Assembly (NCBI RefSeq): GCF_028683135.1
Contig: NZ_JAJUBB010000012.1
Location: forward strand, 62,001 to 126,000
From: Enterovibrio qingdaonensis
GTDB taxonomy: Bacteria; Pseudomonadota; Gammaproteobacteria; Enterobacterales; Vibrionaceae
DNA: 64,000 nucleotides
Direction: 5' to 3'
Position numbers and translations under genes: made by a program
Notes under the pieces: generated by a model
The model's database searches: none
Seen by the model: the letters and a program-made list of their open reading frames with translations, nothing else
What the model was told of the DNA's origin: nothing
Part shown: in pieces, positions 63,525-64,000 of the stretch
How positions within the stretch are numbered: the first letter of the stretch is position 1
How the letters are laid out: each line of letters begins with the position of its first letter

Positions 63525-63998
63525 ATGGAAAAGGTAAACATTATCTGCGTTGATGACCAACGCGAAGTGCTCAGTGCCGTATTAAAGGATCTTACACCCC
63601 TTTCTGGCACCTTCCATATCGAAGATTGTGAATCTGCCGATGAAGCGTTAGCGTTGATGGATGATTTGGATGCAGATGGCGAGTTCATTGCGCTAGTCAT
63701 TTCAGACCATGTCATGCCGGAAAAAACCGGTGTTGAACTGCTTAGCGAAATAGCCTTAGATCCACGTTTTCGCTATACCCGTAAAGTGCTTTTAACGGGA
63801 CAGGCTACGCACTCTGATACCATTGAGGCTATCAACAATGCGTCGATTGAGCGTTACTTTGAAAAGCCATGGCAGGCCGACGCGCTAATCGATGCGGCGA
63901 GAAAGCTCGTTACGCAGTTCATTTTTGACAAAGGTTTGGACTATCGTGACTATCAAGAAGCATTGGATACCCAAGTAATACTGGATCGCCTAAAGTAA
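63525..63998 (+). CDS. Response regulator receiver-domain protein (collinear with the other two receivers)
   Basis: 157 aa. CVDDQREVLSAVL, D61 (ISDHVMP), T91 (LLTGQ) and K114 (EKPW) make a complete receiver; the tail LVTQFIFDKGLDYRDY is like that of the RR at 55611. No output domain. AGGGGAT precedes the ATG. It is 31 bp after the DASS gene and co-directional; a partner kinase may lie beyond the window. Confidence 0.9.
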   Translation: MEKVNIICVDDQREVLSAVLKDLTPLSGTFHIEDCESADEALALMDDLDADGEFIALVISDHVMPEKTGVELLSEIALDPRFRYTRKVLLTGQATHSDTIEAINNASIERYFEKPWQADALIDAARKLVTQFIFDKGLDYRDYQEALDTQVILDRLK

Positions 63999-64000
63999 AA

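Noticed and set aside
1-64000. CRISPR arrays, prophage, integrases, tRNA or rRNA genes
   Set aside because: No repeat-spacer pattern, transposase or integrase motif, or cloverleaf with the conserved TTCGA loop was found on reading.

Overview
This is a stretch of gammaproteobacterial chromosome, most probably Vibrionaceae (an Enterovibrio/Grimontia/Photobacterium/Vibrio-type genome). The assignment rests on gene content: the yceD-rpmF-plsX-fabHDG-acpP-fabF-pabC-mltG-tmk-holB-ycfH-ptsG order, the divergent rne/rluC pair, a TfoY-type Sxy regulator, MiaE, and abundant MATE/LysE/DMT exporters. The genus is inference. No rRNA, tRNA, CRISPR array, integrase or insertion sequence was seen.

Layout. 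1-3000: end of a nitrate transporter (NarK type, cut by the window edge) followed by a membrane-anchored protein that fuses a PP2C phosphatase to a Ser/Thr kinase. 3018-7338: small metabolic and transport genes (LysE exporter, VOC protein, thioredoxin-like protein, YgjP-like metalloprotein, MATE pump). 7994-16129: three consecutive large RTX-repeat genes, the most distinctive accessory block. The first carries a Sec signal peptide and three Cys-containing repeats. The other two are 65-70%-like paralogues (by eye) with two DUF642-like modules, a DUF4114-like domain and RTX blocks. All three end in the same roughly 195-residue domain. 16185-30557: a mosaic of single genes (GNAT, tag, DMT exporter with a possible leader peptide, patatin, YbaK, DM13, curA with its TetR repressor, LysE, def, an Ntn hydrolase, SpoOM, miaE, a YafY-type regulator operon, SulP).

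31028-49686 is the conserved core: rne, rluC, a HAD phosphatase, yceF, then the ribosomal/fatty-acid/cell-wall/replication cluster from yceD to ycfH, and ptsG. These genes are close-packed or overlapping and probably co-transcribed in blocks. Fatty-acid initiation and elongation (fabH, fabD, fabG, acpP, fabF) and phospholipid entry (plsX) sit together with folate, peptidoglycan, dTTP and clamp-loader genes.

49771-63998 is regulatory and transport: LysO, an HDOD protein, tfoY with a structured leader, a LysR regulator, a TetR-lipoprotein pair, a small outer-membrane barrel, a histidine kinase/response-regulator pair in which the kinase has a degenerate receiver, a DUF945 protein, a CBS protein, a second MATE pump, a DASS/SLC13 anion symporter and, at the window edge, a third receiver collinear with the other two.

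Most transcription units end in clear intrinsic terminators, which are listed. Operator-like palindromes were found upstream of curA and its TetR gene (the same 18-bp sequence at both), upstream of the YafY operon, and upstream of the second TetR gene.
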